A DNA stretch of 64,000 bases, taken from Thalassotalea profundi (GTDB lineage Bacteria > Pseudomonadota > Gammaproteobacteria > Enterobacterales > Alteromonadaceae). Every line of letters begins with the position of its first letter. Position 1 is the stretch's first letter. The notes under the pieces are model-generated. The model was not told the origin of the DNA. It saw only the letters and a program-made list of their open reading frames with translations, and did not search any database. Of this stretch, positions 7,252-14,584 are shown piece by piece. The stretch is taken from NCBI RefSeq assembly GCF_014653195.1, contig NZ_BNAH01000010.1, forward strand, positions 1 to 64,000. Direction: 5' to 3'. The position numbers and the translations under genes were made by a program.

Positions 7252-9012
7252 TCAACGTGATCGGCTCTTATGTTGTCGTTTCGCTTTTTTAGCTGCCTGC
7301 TCAGCTTGCAGCTTGGCTTTACGCTGCTCTAATGCTGGCATGACCACCGCTTTTTCAGTTACAGGGGCTGACTGAATAGCTAAAACCTCTAACTGAGATA
7401 GATTCTGCAACCGGCCACGGCGTGAAGGTGGCACTTTGCCAATCGGTAACACACCAGGCTTATCTGACCGTTTGGCCTTTTTGCTCTGGGCTATTAATGC
7501 CTGACGGCGACGCTCTAGCCCTGGGTCGGCAAACTTTATAGACAGGTTGCCATCTACTGCCGCCTTGATCACTCGCGCCTTGAACTCAGGCGAGCCATTC
7601 ACGGTAATACGATCACCGTAACGCTCCATTGCTACCTTTAGCGCAGCTAAAACACTGGTTTGGTTGGAAGCCGTCGACACTTGTAGACGCTCACCATCAT
7701 CACGCACGGCGCTGTTACCTGCTCGATAAATAATGGTGCCTTTTTTCGTAATCGTATCGACCGTTGCTTTGAGCTCTGTCTGAACTGCATCCCCTTTTAG
7801 CGTGTTGCCTTTAAGCTTTTGTGCCGCTTCTCGGCTACGTAGCGCTTTGAGGGCTTCGCTATCTCCCTGCAATGCTTGGCTTTTTAACCAATCCGCCCAG
7901 GCTTGGCGTTTATTGCTTTGATATATCGTTTGCCGTTGCTCTTGGTAACGCTTGTGAATGCGCTCAAGCTCGCTTTTCAATGCATTGCTGGCCTGTTTGT
8001 ACAAAAGCTTCTTAGTAAGCTTATTGCTGCCAGTTAACTTAATCGCCGCACGACGGCCTCGCCCTTTTCTCTTGGCGTTTTCAACCTGTCGATCTTTATC
8101 ACGGCGGGCCTGTTCAAGGGCTTGCGTTTTACTCTCTGCGGCATGTTTCTGCTCTGCTTGATAACGGGCATATAGCTCGGTGGTATTCACCTTTAAGCGA
8201 ACAGGTCGGTGTGTATATTGGCGGCTCGGCTTAACAGAACCCGATGCAGTCGCTTCAAAGGGACCAAGGCGCGCTTCGAGTCTGGGTTTAGAAAACTCAC
8301 GTCCCAAGGTGCTCGCTTTGATGATCGCTTCACCATCGGCAACGATCACTAGGCCATTTCCTCTGGTTCTTAACTGCAAACCATTGTCCTGCATGACTTG
8401 GTGCAACGCCTGCCAGCTATTGGCTGATTTAATCTCGTCCATGCATTCGCGCTTCACCCAGCCCACTAAGCTTTCAATACCCGAATGGCGCTCCATATCC
8501 ATCGCACGAGATTCCGCCCCGCGCTTGCGCGGTATATGATTATCCGGCTGTAAGCCATAGTCTTGCTCGATGGCCTCGCACATTTCCGCTAGCTTCTTAT
8601 GCGGGTAGTTCGGCTCATGGATTGTGTTGCGAGTAGGGTGAATCTTGTTAATTGCGATATGGATATGTTGATTGTCCGTATCGTTGTGTAAAGCACTGAC
8701 ACGCTGATGCTCGCCATAACCCAACCCTTGGCAAATGCGCTCTTCTATCGCGGCCAAAGTATGCGCTTCTAACTGTTCACCATTAGGGAAGCTCACTATG
8801 AGGTGATAGGTTTTATCACTCTTCGCTCGGGTATTCGCGAATTGAGTTGCTAACACTTCGCTGATCGCATCGCGCACGGTTTTCGCTTCACAGTTATTTA
8901 AACGAACGTTACCGAGTCGATGCTCTTTGCTCTGGTGATCGGTGATGTAATTCACCAAGCCCGCAAAGTCAGATTTCCCCTGAGAACGCATCGGTACATG
9001 CTTGGCGATCAT
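7252..9012 (-). CDS. traI: MOBP relaxase TraI (IncP type)
   Basis: 586 aa. The N-terminal relaxase domain has the predicted nicking Tyr22 (VNYITDHQ) and the histidine triad HNDTDNQHIH (His109, His116, His118) that binds the metal. The middle is a highly basic coiled-coil, and the C-terminus has the GTIIYRAGNSAVRDDG...VAMERYGDRITVNG pattern of the polyvalent-protein-associated LPD7-type domain found in MOBP relaxases. It would nick the oriT at 9504/9505 and lead the strand into the recipient. It overlaps traJ by 4 bases. It is shorter than RP4 TraI (~730 aa) and has no primase domain. Confidence 0.9.
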   Translation of the reverse strand: MIAKHVPMRSQGKSDFAGLVNYITDHQSKEHRLGNVRLNNCEAKTVRDAISEVLATQFANTRAKSDKTYHLIVSFPNGEQLEAHTLAAIEERICQGLGYGEHQRVSALHNDTDNQHIHIAINKIHPTRNTIHEPNYPHKKLAEMCEAIEQDYGLQPDNHIPRKRGAESRAMDMERHSGIESLVGWVKRECMDEIKSANSWQALHQVMQDNGLQLRTRGNGLVIVADGEAIIKASTLGREFSKPRLEARLGPFEATASGSVKPSRQYTHRPVRLKVNTTELYARYQAEQKHAAESKTQALEQARRDKDRQVENAKRKGRGRRAAIKLTGSNKLTKKLLYKQASNALKSELERIHKRYQEQRQTIYQSNKRQAWADWLKSQALQGDSEALKALRSREAAQKLKGNTLKGDAVQTELKATVDTITKKGTIIYRAGNSAVRDDGERLQVSTASNQTSVLAALKVAMERYGDRITVNGSPEFKARVIKAAVDGNLSIKFADPGLERRRQALIAQSKKAKRSDKPGVLPIGKVPPSRRGRLQNLSQLEVLAIQSAPVTEKAVVMPALEQRKAKLQAEQAAKKAKRQHKSRSR

Positions 9013-9383
9013 TGGTCCGCCCTCGGGCGAAGAATAGACTCCATAAGTGAACTCATTTGATCTTGCGTCGCTTCAATACGATTAAGCACCGCTAAGATTG
9101 TATTGACTCCCACATTCGCTACCTTGGCATCATTACTAAGCCATAACTTAAGCAAACCACCCAAACGCCCTAAGTCACCATTCACTCTTACCAGTTCGCG
9201 TACCTGTTCTACATCGGTAATACCTTGAATGCGATAACCTTGGCCGACTTCACGTAGATAAGTAGAAATACTAAGACCTGCTTGCACAGACAGCGACTCG
9301 ATCAACTCACGCTCCTCTGGCAGACAGTAAACCTTAATCGGTGGGCTATTCTTTCGAGTGATCTTGTTCGTGCTGTTCCCCAT
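9009..9383 (-). CDS. traJ: Relaxosome protein TraJ (oriT recognition)
   Basis: 124 aa from the ATG at 9383, chosen because AGGAGG lies just upstream. An in-frame upstream ATG at 9500 would start inside oriT and is not credible. The N-terminus is basic, followed by a ribbon-helix-helix-like segment (PIKVYCLPEERELIESLSVQ, then GLSISTYLREVG) typical of RP4 TraJ/MobC proteins that bind the oriT inverted repeat and recruit the relaxase. The stop overlaps the traI start. The oriT lies immediately upstream, as in RP4. Confidence 0.88.
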   Translation of the reverse strand: MGNSTNKITRKNSPPIKVYCLPEERELIESLSVQAGLSISTYLREVGQGYRIQGITDVEQVRELVRVNGDLGRLGGLLKLWLSNDAKVANVGVNTILAVLNRIEATQDQMSSLMESILRPRADQ

Positions 9384-9436
9384 GCTTTGCCTCCTCTTTC
9401 TGGCCCCGCAGGGCAGGATTAACGTTGAGCTCCGAA

Positions 9437-9510
9437 GGTGCGAATAAGTCCAAAGTGAAGAGGCTTCGCCATGCTTGCATGGTGTGCCTACTTCACACAT
9501 CCTGCCCGCA
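9437..9510 (+). other. oriT: Origin of transfer (oriT), RP4/IncP type
   Basis: The layout follows my recollection of the RP4 oriT closely: GGTGCGAATAAG (9437-9448), left arm AGTGAAG (9454-9460), an inner hairpin CCATGC-TT-GCATGG (9469-9482), GTGCCTACTTCAC with the right arm CTTCAC (9491-9496), then the nick region CATCCTGCCCG (9499-9509). By analogy the relaxase should cut ATCCTG|C between 9504 and 9505 of the plus strand. It lies directly upstream of traJ. The traK gene that flanks the other side in RP4 is absent. Confidence 0.92.
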
Positions 9511-9585
9511 TTTCAACTTTGGTTTTATCATGGAAAGTTATGCATTCCCTTGTGCATTTCTCTGCATTTAACTGTTTATTCCCGT

Positions 9586-9600
9586 GTAAACCATGTTTAC
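9586..9600. promoter_or_regulatory. Inverted repeat GTAAAC-CAT-GTTTAC, possible operator
   Basis: A perfect 6-bp inverted repeat separated by 3 bases lies between oriT and the replication origin. Three TGCATT words precede it (9541, 9553, 9563). It could be a repressor site for the tra promoter, or part of the extended oriT. Nothing more can be said from the sequence. Confidence 0.35.
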
Positions 9601-9620
9601 CCGATAAGTCCGATACTTAT

Positions 9621-9678
9621 AGCGATATGACAGCGCACTTATAATGATTCAATAGCGCTAAAATAGCGGTCTACAGCG
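9621..9678. repeat. Helically phased AGCG boxes
   Basis: AGCG starts at 9621, 9632, 9654, 9664 and 9675. The steps are 11, 22, 10 and 11 bases, i.e. one box per helical turn with one turn skipped. Such phasing suggests cooperative protein binding on one face of DNA between oriT and oriV. The ligand is unknown. Confidence 0.4.
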
Positions 9679-9916
9679 ATTTATGCGTGTTGGCTTTACT
9701 CCAATATCACGACACAGAAAAACACAGCTTTCCTAACACTTTCCGCTCTAGGCTAAATTCAAAGCCTTCGTGTTTAACTGCCCCTCAAGTGTCAATGAAT
9801 GTTTAGACGCCAAGAAAAAAAGAATAAAAAACACTTTATTTTCATGTAGTTGAAAATACATAACTTCCCAAAAAATGATTTCATTGACAGTTTTAAGCAG
9901 TTTATTTTTATAAATC

Positions 9917-9925
9917 TTATCCACA
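9917..9925 (+). other. DnaA box TTATCCACA
   Basis: An exact match to the DnaA consensus TTATNCACA, embedded in AT-rich DNA beside the iterons. Confidence 0.65.
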
Positions 9926-9960
9926 ATATTTGTTTGCTTAACTACAGGTTAATTTTTATA

Positions 9961-9972
9961 TAGGTATACCTA
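9961..9972. repeat. Perfect 12-bp palindrome TAGGTATACCTA
   Basis: A perfect palindrome between the AT-rich region and the iterons. It may be an operator or a structural part of the origin. Confidence 0.45.
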
Positions 9973-10033
9973 CAGGAAAGTACTATAGGGAGTTCTACAA
10001 CCACCTGTTATTAAAAAACTTTTTGGCACTTTG

Positions 10034-10126
10034 CGGGACAGAACATGCGCACTCCGGGACAAAACATGCGTAAGCCGGGACAGAACATGCGCAAAATACC
10101 CCCTTTAAAGCGGGACAGAACATGCG
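10034..10126 (+). repeat. Four RepA iterons, CGGGACAGAACATGCG
   Basis: Copies start at 10034, 10055, 10076 and 10111. Three are identical and the second has A for G at one position. The first three are spaced exactly 21 bases apart (two helical turns) and the fourth is 35 bases on. Together with the adjacent repA gene they are most simply initiator-binding iterons. Confidence 0.85.
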
Positions 10127-10199
10127 TGGATAACTTTCTAAATACCCAGGCTTAATAACATCTAGAATGGTGCGTACATACTGTTTCATACCGTTCACT

Positions 10200-11195
10200 C
10201 TATCGCTTTGTCCGTCGAGGTACTTGTGGAGCACTTGGTTTCAAAAGCAATCCTTTTTCGGTTGAAGTAGCATCTAGCTCTGGCCATGCATACTGAACCT
10301 TTTTAAGCCCATCGAGAAACCGTTTTCTGAAATCTCGATGTCCCTGAGGAGTATTAGGGTAATTGGCTCCTATTTGGTCCATTAGTCCTTCCCAGGGAAT
10401 GACTGTTGAACGTTTTAAATAGCTGACTCGGTATGTTGCCCAGCAATATATATCGAGAGCCATAGGAGAACGCTTAATCAACCGTAATACCCTCATATCT
10501 AGAGGAACTGGTTTATCTGTTATCAGTTGAAAAAACTTTGGCGACAGATCTACCCAAGAGCCCCATAATGAATTTTGATCTGGATGCTTTGTGCTCCACC
10601 ATATATGTGAAACATCCGCTACTCTGGCACCAATCTCATCCTCAGAAATATATTCATCACCTTCATTATGTTCCGTAAACATAACGCTAATGGTGGTTTT
10701 AAAAAGTTTGCTCATCTGCTCACGCAAACGCGGAATAGAACCATCTTTCCCCCCAGTTCCCGATAACCCTAGTTCGGCCATAAAGCTTCTCTGAGAATTC
10801 CCTAATTCAAGCCTACGCGCCTCTGTCTCACCGATATAACCCTTATCCAATCTGGACTTGTTTCTTACTGCTTGAGTGGTCATCCAAACCAGAAGCAAAC
10901 GTGCATAGCAACCGTAAGGCAAACCTACAGATGAGGGGGCCATCATGTGCATTGTGAAATTACCATTCTTCCGACTCCACTCATTCGATTCTGGCTTACT
11001 GTGCGGTATGGTTGCTTGAATCAGAAGCCGAGCAATAAAACCGAGTTCATTAGCCTCCTGAGCACTGCACTCCTGGATTGCTATGATGTTGTCTATATAT
11101 TTCGTGCTTAGCTCTAGTTTACCGCTGGCACCCGAGGCACTTTTTTGCCGAATAGTTCCCCTAGCCTGAACATCCGTTACATCTTTAAGCGTCAT
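10200..11195 (-). CDS. repA: Plasmid-type replication initiator RepA
   Basis: 331 aa, soluble. The sequence resembles the plasmid RepA (RepA_C) family seen in plasmids and integrative elements: GLPYGCYARLLLVWMTTQA, then a winged-helix-like region (RSFMAELGLSGTGGKDGSIPRLREQM), and LDIYCWATYRVSYLKR near the C-terminus. It should bind the four iterons just downstream and recruit the host replication machinery. alpA lies 12 bases upstream, so the two probably form one operon. It shares the GC content of the tra genes. The match is by pattern recognition. Confidence 0.82.
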   Translation of the reverse strand: MTLKDVTDVQARGTIRQKSASGASGKLELSTKYIDNIIAIQECSAQEANELGFIARLLIQATIPHSKPESNEWSRKNGNFTMHMMAPSSVGLPYGCYARLLLVWMTTQAVRNKSRLDKGYIGETEARRLELGNSQRSFMAELGLSGTGGKDGSIPRLREQMSKLFKTTISVMFTEHNEGDEYISEDEIGARVADVSHIWWSTKHPDQNSLWGSWVDLSPKFFQLITDKPVPLDMRVLRLIKRSPMALDIYCWATYRVSYLKRSTVIPWEGLMDQIGANYPNTPQGHRDFRKRFLDGLKKVQYAWPELDATSTEKGLLLKPSAPQVPRRTKR

Positions 11196-11207
11196 GTGAA
11201 CTCAGAC

Positions 11208-11435
11208 TTACCAAATAAAACCAGGTCTTGCGGCTTTTAACGCAGACCTGCGCTTTTCTTCTATCCAGTTCTCCACTTCAGCCAGGTCCCAAGCAACACT
11301 TCGGCTGGTCAGAACAATACGACGAGGAAACTCACCGCGCTGTTCCAGGTTATAGATGGTTCGATCAGACAAAGGGATCATGCTGAGTAAGGTTTTGCGA
11401 TTTATCAGCGTTTTGTTTGTCATTGATGGATTCAT
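11208..11435 (-). CDS. alpA: AlpA-family regulator / excisionase-like protein
   Basis: 75 aa with an N-terminal winged-helix/MerR-like motif (LINRKTLLSMIPLSDRTIYNLEQRGEFPRR) and the SRSVAWDLAEVENWIEEK ending typical of AlpA proteins, which activate integrase genes or act as recombination directionality factors in P4-type elements. The start at 11435 is supported by AAGGAGAAGG upstream; an alternative ATG lies five codons in. It is upstream of repA in the same operon and divergent from the next gene, a good position for a switch controlling excision and replication. Confidence 0.85.
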   Translation of the reverse strand: MNPSMTNKTLINRKTLLSMIPLSDRTIYNLEQRGEFPRRIVLTSRSVAWDLAEVENWIEEKRRSALKAARPGFIW

Positions 11436-11514
11436 AACCTTCTCCTTTTCAACATTCTTGGGTTGATAATGCCAGGAGCTGCCTGTAGATTAGGCTAATC
11501 ATTGGACAAAAAAG

Positions 11515-12558
11515 TTGGATATGAAAATATTTGAAACTGAGATGGATGCGTCAGAACGACTAGGTCCGTTTTATATTCCTGTATGGGAGAATTCTGACAA
11601 CTCTGTGGCAAATGCCATTCGCATTTTTAGGGAGAAATGGCATTCATACTCGGAAGAGTCTAAAAGCCACAGCATCATAAACTTGATTAAACAGGTGATT
11701 GATCCCGTGGTATCGGAATACTTGAGTAGCCTTCCAAACCAGTATTTGTCCTATTGCCCTATCTCAAGAGAAAAGTGTAACTATAGTGCTCTCATCAAGT
11801 TGAGAGGTTTTCGTTATACGGCCGACCAAATTCACTTTTATTTACGCGACTTTGTTGATAAGAGCTCCCACACAGAGCAAGACATACTATTCATATCGAC
11901 TCAGGATATGCTCAAATCATTGTTTATGATTTGTGAAGGAAAGAAACCTAATAGATCAAAACTAGCGCCTGATATCAGTTTAAAGTCGGATAAAAAAACA
12001 CGACTGTGTGCCTTGTGTGGAAGCCCAACAGAGTTTTCACAGTTCATGCATACATGGACGAAACACGGATATATTGAGAGAGAAAACAATGATCGTGACA
12101 ATGATGAAAAAGACGGAAAGAAAAAGCGACCAGATCTGAGTACGAATTACTGTCTAAACCATCGTCCCAAGCTTCATGGCCGATGGAACTCTCTATATAA
12201 GCAAGCCAAGCGCTCTGCAGAACAATTTGAGAAAGAAGTCTTGAGATTACGACGCCAAATCGCTCATCCAGACCGTCATAACGCTAAGTCCGGAGATAGA
12301 TTAATTGATGAGTACTTTTATCACTTCATGCTGAACTCTTCACTGGCCCCAACTAATGTACCCGAACTGCGCAATTTAGCGCGCAAGATGGTAGATTCTC
12401 GGATAACGGACAATAAAAAACGCATGCTGGTTCTTCGCAAACAGAACAAATCTAATGAAGATATTGGTATATTGCTGGGTGAAATCACGGGTAAGCTTTT
12501 GTCAAACCAGGCAGTTTCTAAAGCCTTGGGAACCATACGTGATGAGTTTAAACTATGA
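11515..12558 (+). CDS. Hypothetical protein with zinc-binding and C-terminal HTH-like region
   Basis: Up to 347 aa. The reading frame opens with TTG at 11515 and has ATG at 11521; neither has a strong ribosome binding site, so the start is uncertain. The middle holds CALCG (about residue 167) and YCLNHRP (about 212), a CxxC...CxxH pattern likely to bind zinc. The C-terminus (MLVLRKQNKSNEDIGILLG...LLSNQAVSKALGTI) reads like a helix-turn-helix. It is divergent from alpA and ends near the ABC-3C cargo. A DNA-binding or regulatory role is inference; I do not recognise the family. Confidence 0.65.
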   Translation: MDMKIFETEMDASERLGPFYIPVWENSDNSVANAIRIFREKWHSYSEESKSHSIINLIKQVIDPVVSEYLSSLPNQYLSYCPISREKCNYSALIKLRGFRYTADQIHFYLRDFVDKSSHTEQDILFISTQDMLKSLFMICEGKKPNRSKLAPDISLKSDKKTRLCALCGSPTEFSQFMHTWTKHGYIERENNDRDNDEKDGKKKRPDLSTNYCLNHRPKLHGRWNSLYKQAKRSAEQFEKEVLRLRRQIAHPDRHNAKSGDRLIDEYFYHFMLNSSLAPTNVPELRNLARKMVDSRITDNKKRMLVLRKQNKSNEDIGILLGEITGKLLSNQAVSKALGTIRDEFKL

Positions 12559-12588
12559 ATATCCAAACCCTGTCAGAATCTTAGAAGG

Positions 12589-12620
12589 TAAGGTTAGGAT
12601 AAGATCATCGACTAACCTTA
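12589..12620. terminator. Possible bidirectional terminator
   Basis: TAAGGTTAG (12589-12597) pairs with CTAACCTTA (12612-12620). It sits between the convergent zinc-ribbon-like gene and the DUF2326 ATPase gene. There is no strong T-run. Confidence 0.4.
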
Positions 12621-12650
12621 TCCTTAGTAACTATATCAATCGTTAAAAAC

Positions 12651-14369
12651 TTAATCTTCTAAATACTCAATTCTAAATAATTTATCACTCTCAGATAGTT
12701 TAACCACAAAATAATCTTCATTATTTAGAGAATCTGGCAATTTATCTTTCAAAATTGACGCAACAAATTGAACGTTATTTTTATCAACTAAATCAGCTAT
12801 TTTTACTAGTTGATTATCATGCATTAGCTCTTTTTTATCATTTAATAAAAAATGCATACACGGTATATTTTCTTCATCTGCAAAAAGAGTATAAGCAATG
12901 TCAAAACAAGAAATTTCACCCTGTTTTTTTCCTGAGCTAAAATTAGTATTAAACGCAGAGAACTTGTATAATCTCTGACCTTTTTTATTTATTATTTTAT
13001 CATATTTTAAAGCGTACTTTTCACCATAGAGATTCTGGGACGTGGCTGAAAAATGCTTATTAAATCTGTTAACCTGCTGTTTAACCACTGCCTCAAATTC
13101 ATCAGAAAACAATTCATTATCTATATCACTTAATTGTGACTCATAATTTTGTATATTTTCTTCAACCTCTATCAATTGACTTATAATACTTTCAAACTCG
13201 CCTTTATCACGATACTTATCATTAAGTTTCGATATTAGCACTTCAAGATCCTCAAAGGAGGAACTTTTCGACACCAGTTCTGCTAAATCTTTTTCCACTT
13301 TCAAAAAATTATTTAATTCATGATTTTTTGACTTTATTTTACTTTCTATTATTGGAAGTTCTTTTGTAATATAAGAAATTCGTTCATTCACCATTTTATT
13401 ATGGTAACTTACTAACTCACCGAAAGTCTTATTTAATTTACCTAAATTATTAGAAGCTTGATTATAGATTGATTCCAATTGAGATAAATCAATATAAGAA
13501 GCAGTAGAAGATAACTCTGATTTTGTTTCTTCTATTAAATCTTTCCTTAAATTAAGGTTACCCAAATCATTACTTACGCGGTTAATTTCATATCTAACTT
13601 TGTTTAGTTTATTAAGATCTCTTTCAAAGTTCTCGTTAATGTTTAATGAAGATTTTTTTCTATCTAACTCATCAATTTCAGTCTCAACAATAGCAAGCGC
13701 AGCTTCGTACGCTGATTTTGTTTGTACTTTTTCCAATCGATTTTTAAACACATTTTCTTGATGTATATCTTGAAGAATCTTCTGTTTAGAGCTTCCCTGA
13801 GAAAAATCACACCCTAATAAATACAGATATAAAGTTTCATATTCTGCATCACTAGTATAATTATCGAGTGTTTTTAATGTATTAGATACACTGAGATCAC
13901 TATAGCGAATATTATGTGATATAATTTGACGAAATGTTGGTTTTTTCCCAACTTGGCTAGGAAAAAATATTTCCGTGAGTTTATCTTCAAATTCGCTCTC
14001 GGTATATTTAATCCCATCTATTTTTCTTATAATTTTACTTCTAGCGAGAAAATTCCTTTCTATAACAACTGTTCTTGAGTTCTCATCGTCTAAATTTTCT
14101 GATAAATAGAGAAATATTGATACATTATTATCCACTAGGTAGCCTTTGACTAGTGAATAGATCTCTTTTTTATTCTCAGGGTCTTCATATATGATTTTTG
14201 GCTTGGCTCCAAGACAAAAATCAATCAACTTCAATACGGTAGTTTTTCCGACACTATTACCAGTTACCTGACCATCACTCTCATCAACAACAAGATTTAA
14301 CCCCTTATGGAAAGGTATCTCACGAATAATATGAGATGGAGTGGCTATAATAATTTTTTTTATAAACAT
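12651..14369 (-). CDS. ABC-3C system DUF2326 SMC/RecN-like ATPase
   Basis: 572 aa. It has an N-terminal Walker A GNSVGKTT (residues 37-44), long coiled-coil arms (about 200-430), and a C-terminal half with a signature-like SSGKKQGEISCFDIAY followed by a hydrophobic strand FLLND at the Walker B/D-loop position. This is the DUF2326 ATPase of ABC three-component (ABC-3C) conflict systems. The usual His-Asp at the second site reads Asn-Asp here. It overlaps the small middle gene by 10 bases. Known ABC-3C systems are thought to sense invasive nucleic acid and trigger an effector; the trigger here is unknown. The gene is very AT-rich cargo. Confidence 0.85.
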   Translation of the reverse strand: MFIKKIIIATPSHIIREIPFHKGLNLVVDESDGQVTGNSVGKTTVLKLIDFCLGAKPKIIYEDPENKKEIYSLVKGYLVDNNVSIFLYLSENLDDENSRTVVIERNFLARSKIIRKIDGIKYTESEFEDKLTEIFFPSQVGKKPTFRQIISHNIRYSDLSVSNTLKTLDNYTSDAEYETLYLYLLGCDFSQGSSKQKILQDIHQENVFKNRLEKVQTKSAYEAALAIVETEIDELDRKKSSLNINENFERDLNKLNKVRYEINRVSNDLGNLNLRKDLIEETKSELSSTASYIDLSQLESIYNQASNNLGKLNKTFGELVSYHNKMVNERISYITKELPIIESKIKSKNHELNNFLKVEKDLAELVSKSSSFEDLEVLISKLNDKYRDKGEFESIISQLIEVEENIQNYESQLSDIDNELFSDEFEAVVKQQVNRFNKHFSATSQNLYGEKYALKYDKIINKKGQRLYKFSAFNTNFSSGKKQGEISCFDIAYTLFADEENIPCMHFLLNDKKELMHDNQLVKIADLVDKNNVQFVASILKDKLPDSLNNEDYFVVKLSESDKLFRIEYLED

Positions 14370-14584
14370 AATTCAACGTCACCCGAGTTTAAAACCGCCA
14401 CATCAATCAAATATAACCAATCTAGACATAATATAAACAATGGAAATGATATAGTTTTTACTTCTCTTACTTTTTCATAAAGCTCTAATAACTCTACTTT
14501 CTTATATTCTTGAAGAATTTTAAGAACAATAGCTCCGTTGTAATAAACACTATTATCTGGATGAATATTATCAGGAAGCAGCAT
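14360..14584 (-). CDS. ABC-3C middle component (MC6-like)
   Basis: 74 aa. The pattern (LLPDNIHPDNSVYYNGAIVL, then LYEKV, then LFILCLDWLYLIDVAVL) fits the small winged-helix middle components of ABC-3C systems, in particular the type called MC6. It overlaps both neighbours (10 bases with the ATPase, 14 with the SMEK gene), as expected for a tightly coupled complex. It probably links the ATPase to the effector protein. Confidence 0.75.
   Translation of the reverse strand: MLLPDNIHPDNSVYYNGAIVLKILQEYKKVELLELYEKVREVKTISFPLFILCLDWLYLIDVAVLNSGDVELCL

Larger units (their letters stand above)
9815..10133. other. oriV: Putative origin of replication (oriV) of the element
   Basis: The parts of an iteron origin appear in order: an AT-rich stretch (about 9815-9960) suited to strand opening, a DnaA box (9917-9925), a 12-bp palindrome (9961-9972), four 16-bp iterons (10034-10126), and a near-match DnaA box on the other strand overlapping the last iteron (10125-10133). 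The repA gene ends 67 bases to the right. This implies plasmid-like replication of the excised circle, which is inference. Confidence 0.75.

Noticed and set aside
7252..8539. Several plus-strand ORFs opposite traI and other genes
   Set aside because: They are antisense shadows of well-supported genes, with no ribosome binding site or recognisable product.
9384..9500. Longer traJ product from an ATG at 9500
   Set aside because: The extra 39 residues would be translated across the oriT arms, while AGGAGG lies right before the ATG at 9383.
9578..9589. TTATTCCCGTGT as a second copy of the guaA end (TTATTCCCATTC)
   Set aside because: Only the first eight bases match, and it lies between oriT and oriV in the middle of the island, so it cannot be the far attachment site.
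10034..10126. Repeat array as a CRISPR
   Set aside because: Only four 16-bp units with 5-19-base gaps and no cas gene. The 21-base phasing next to repA fits iterons.
9995..10234. 79-aa minus-strand ORF across the iterons
   Set aside because: Its C-terminal half is just the translation of the repeated CGGGACAGAACATGCG units (CSVP/CFVP repeats) and its start lies inside repA. The DNA repeats explain the pattern better than a protein.
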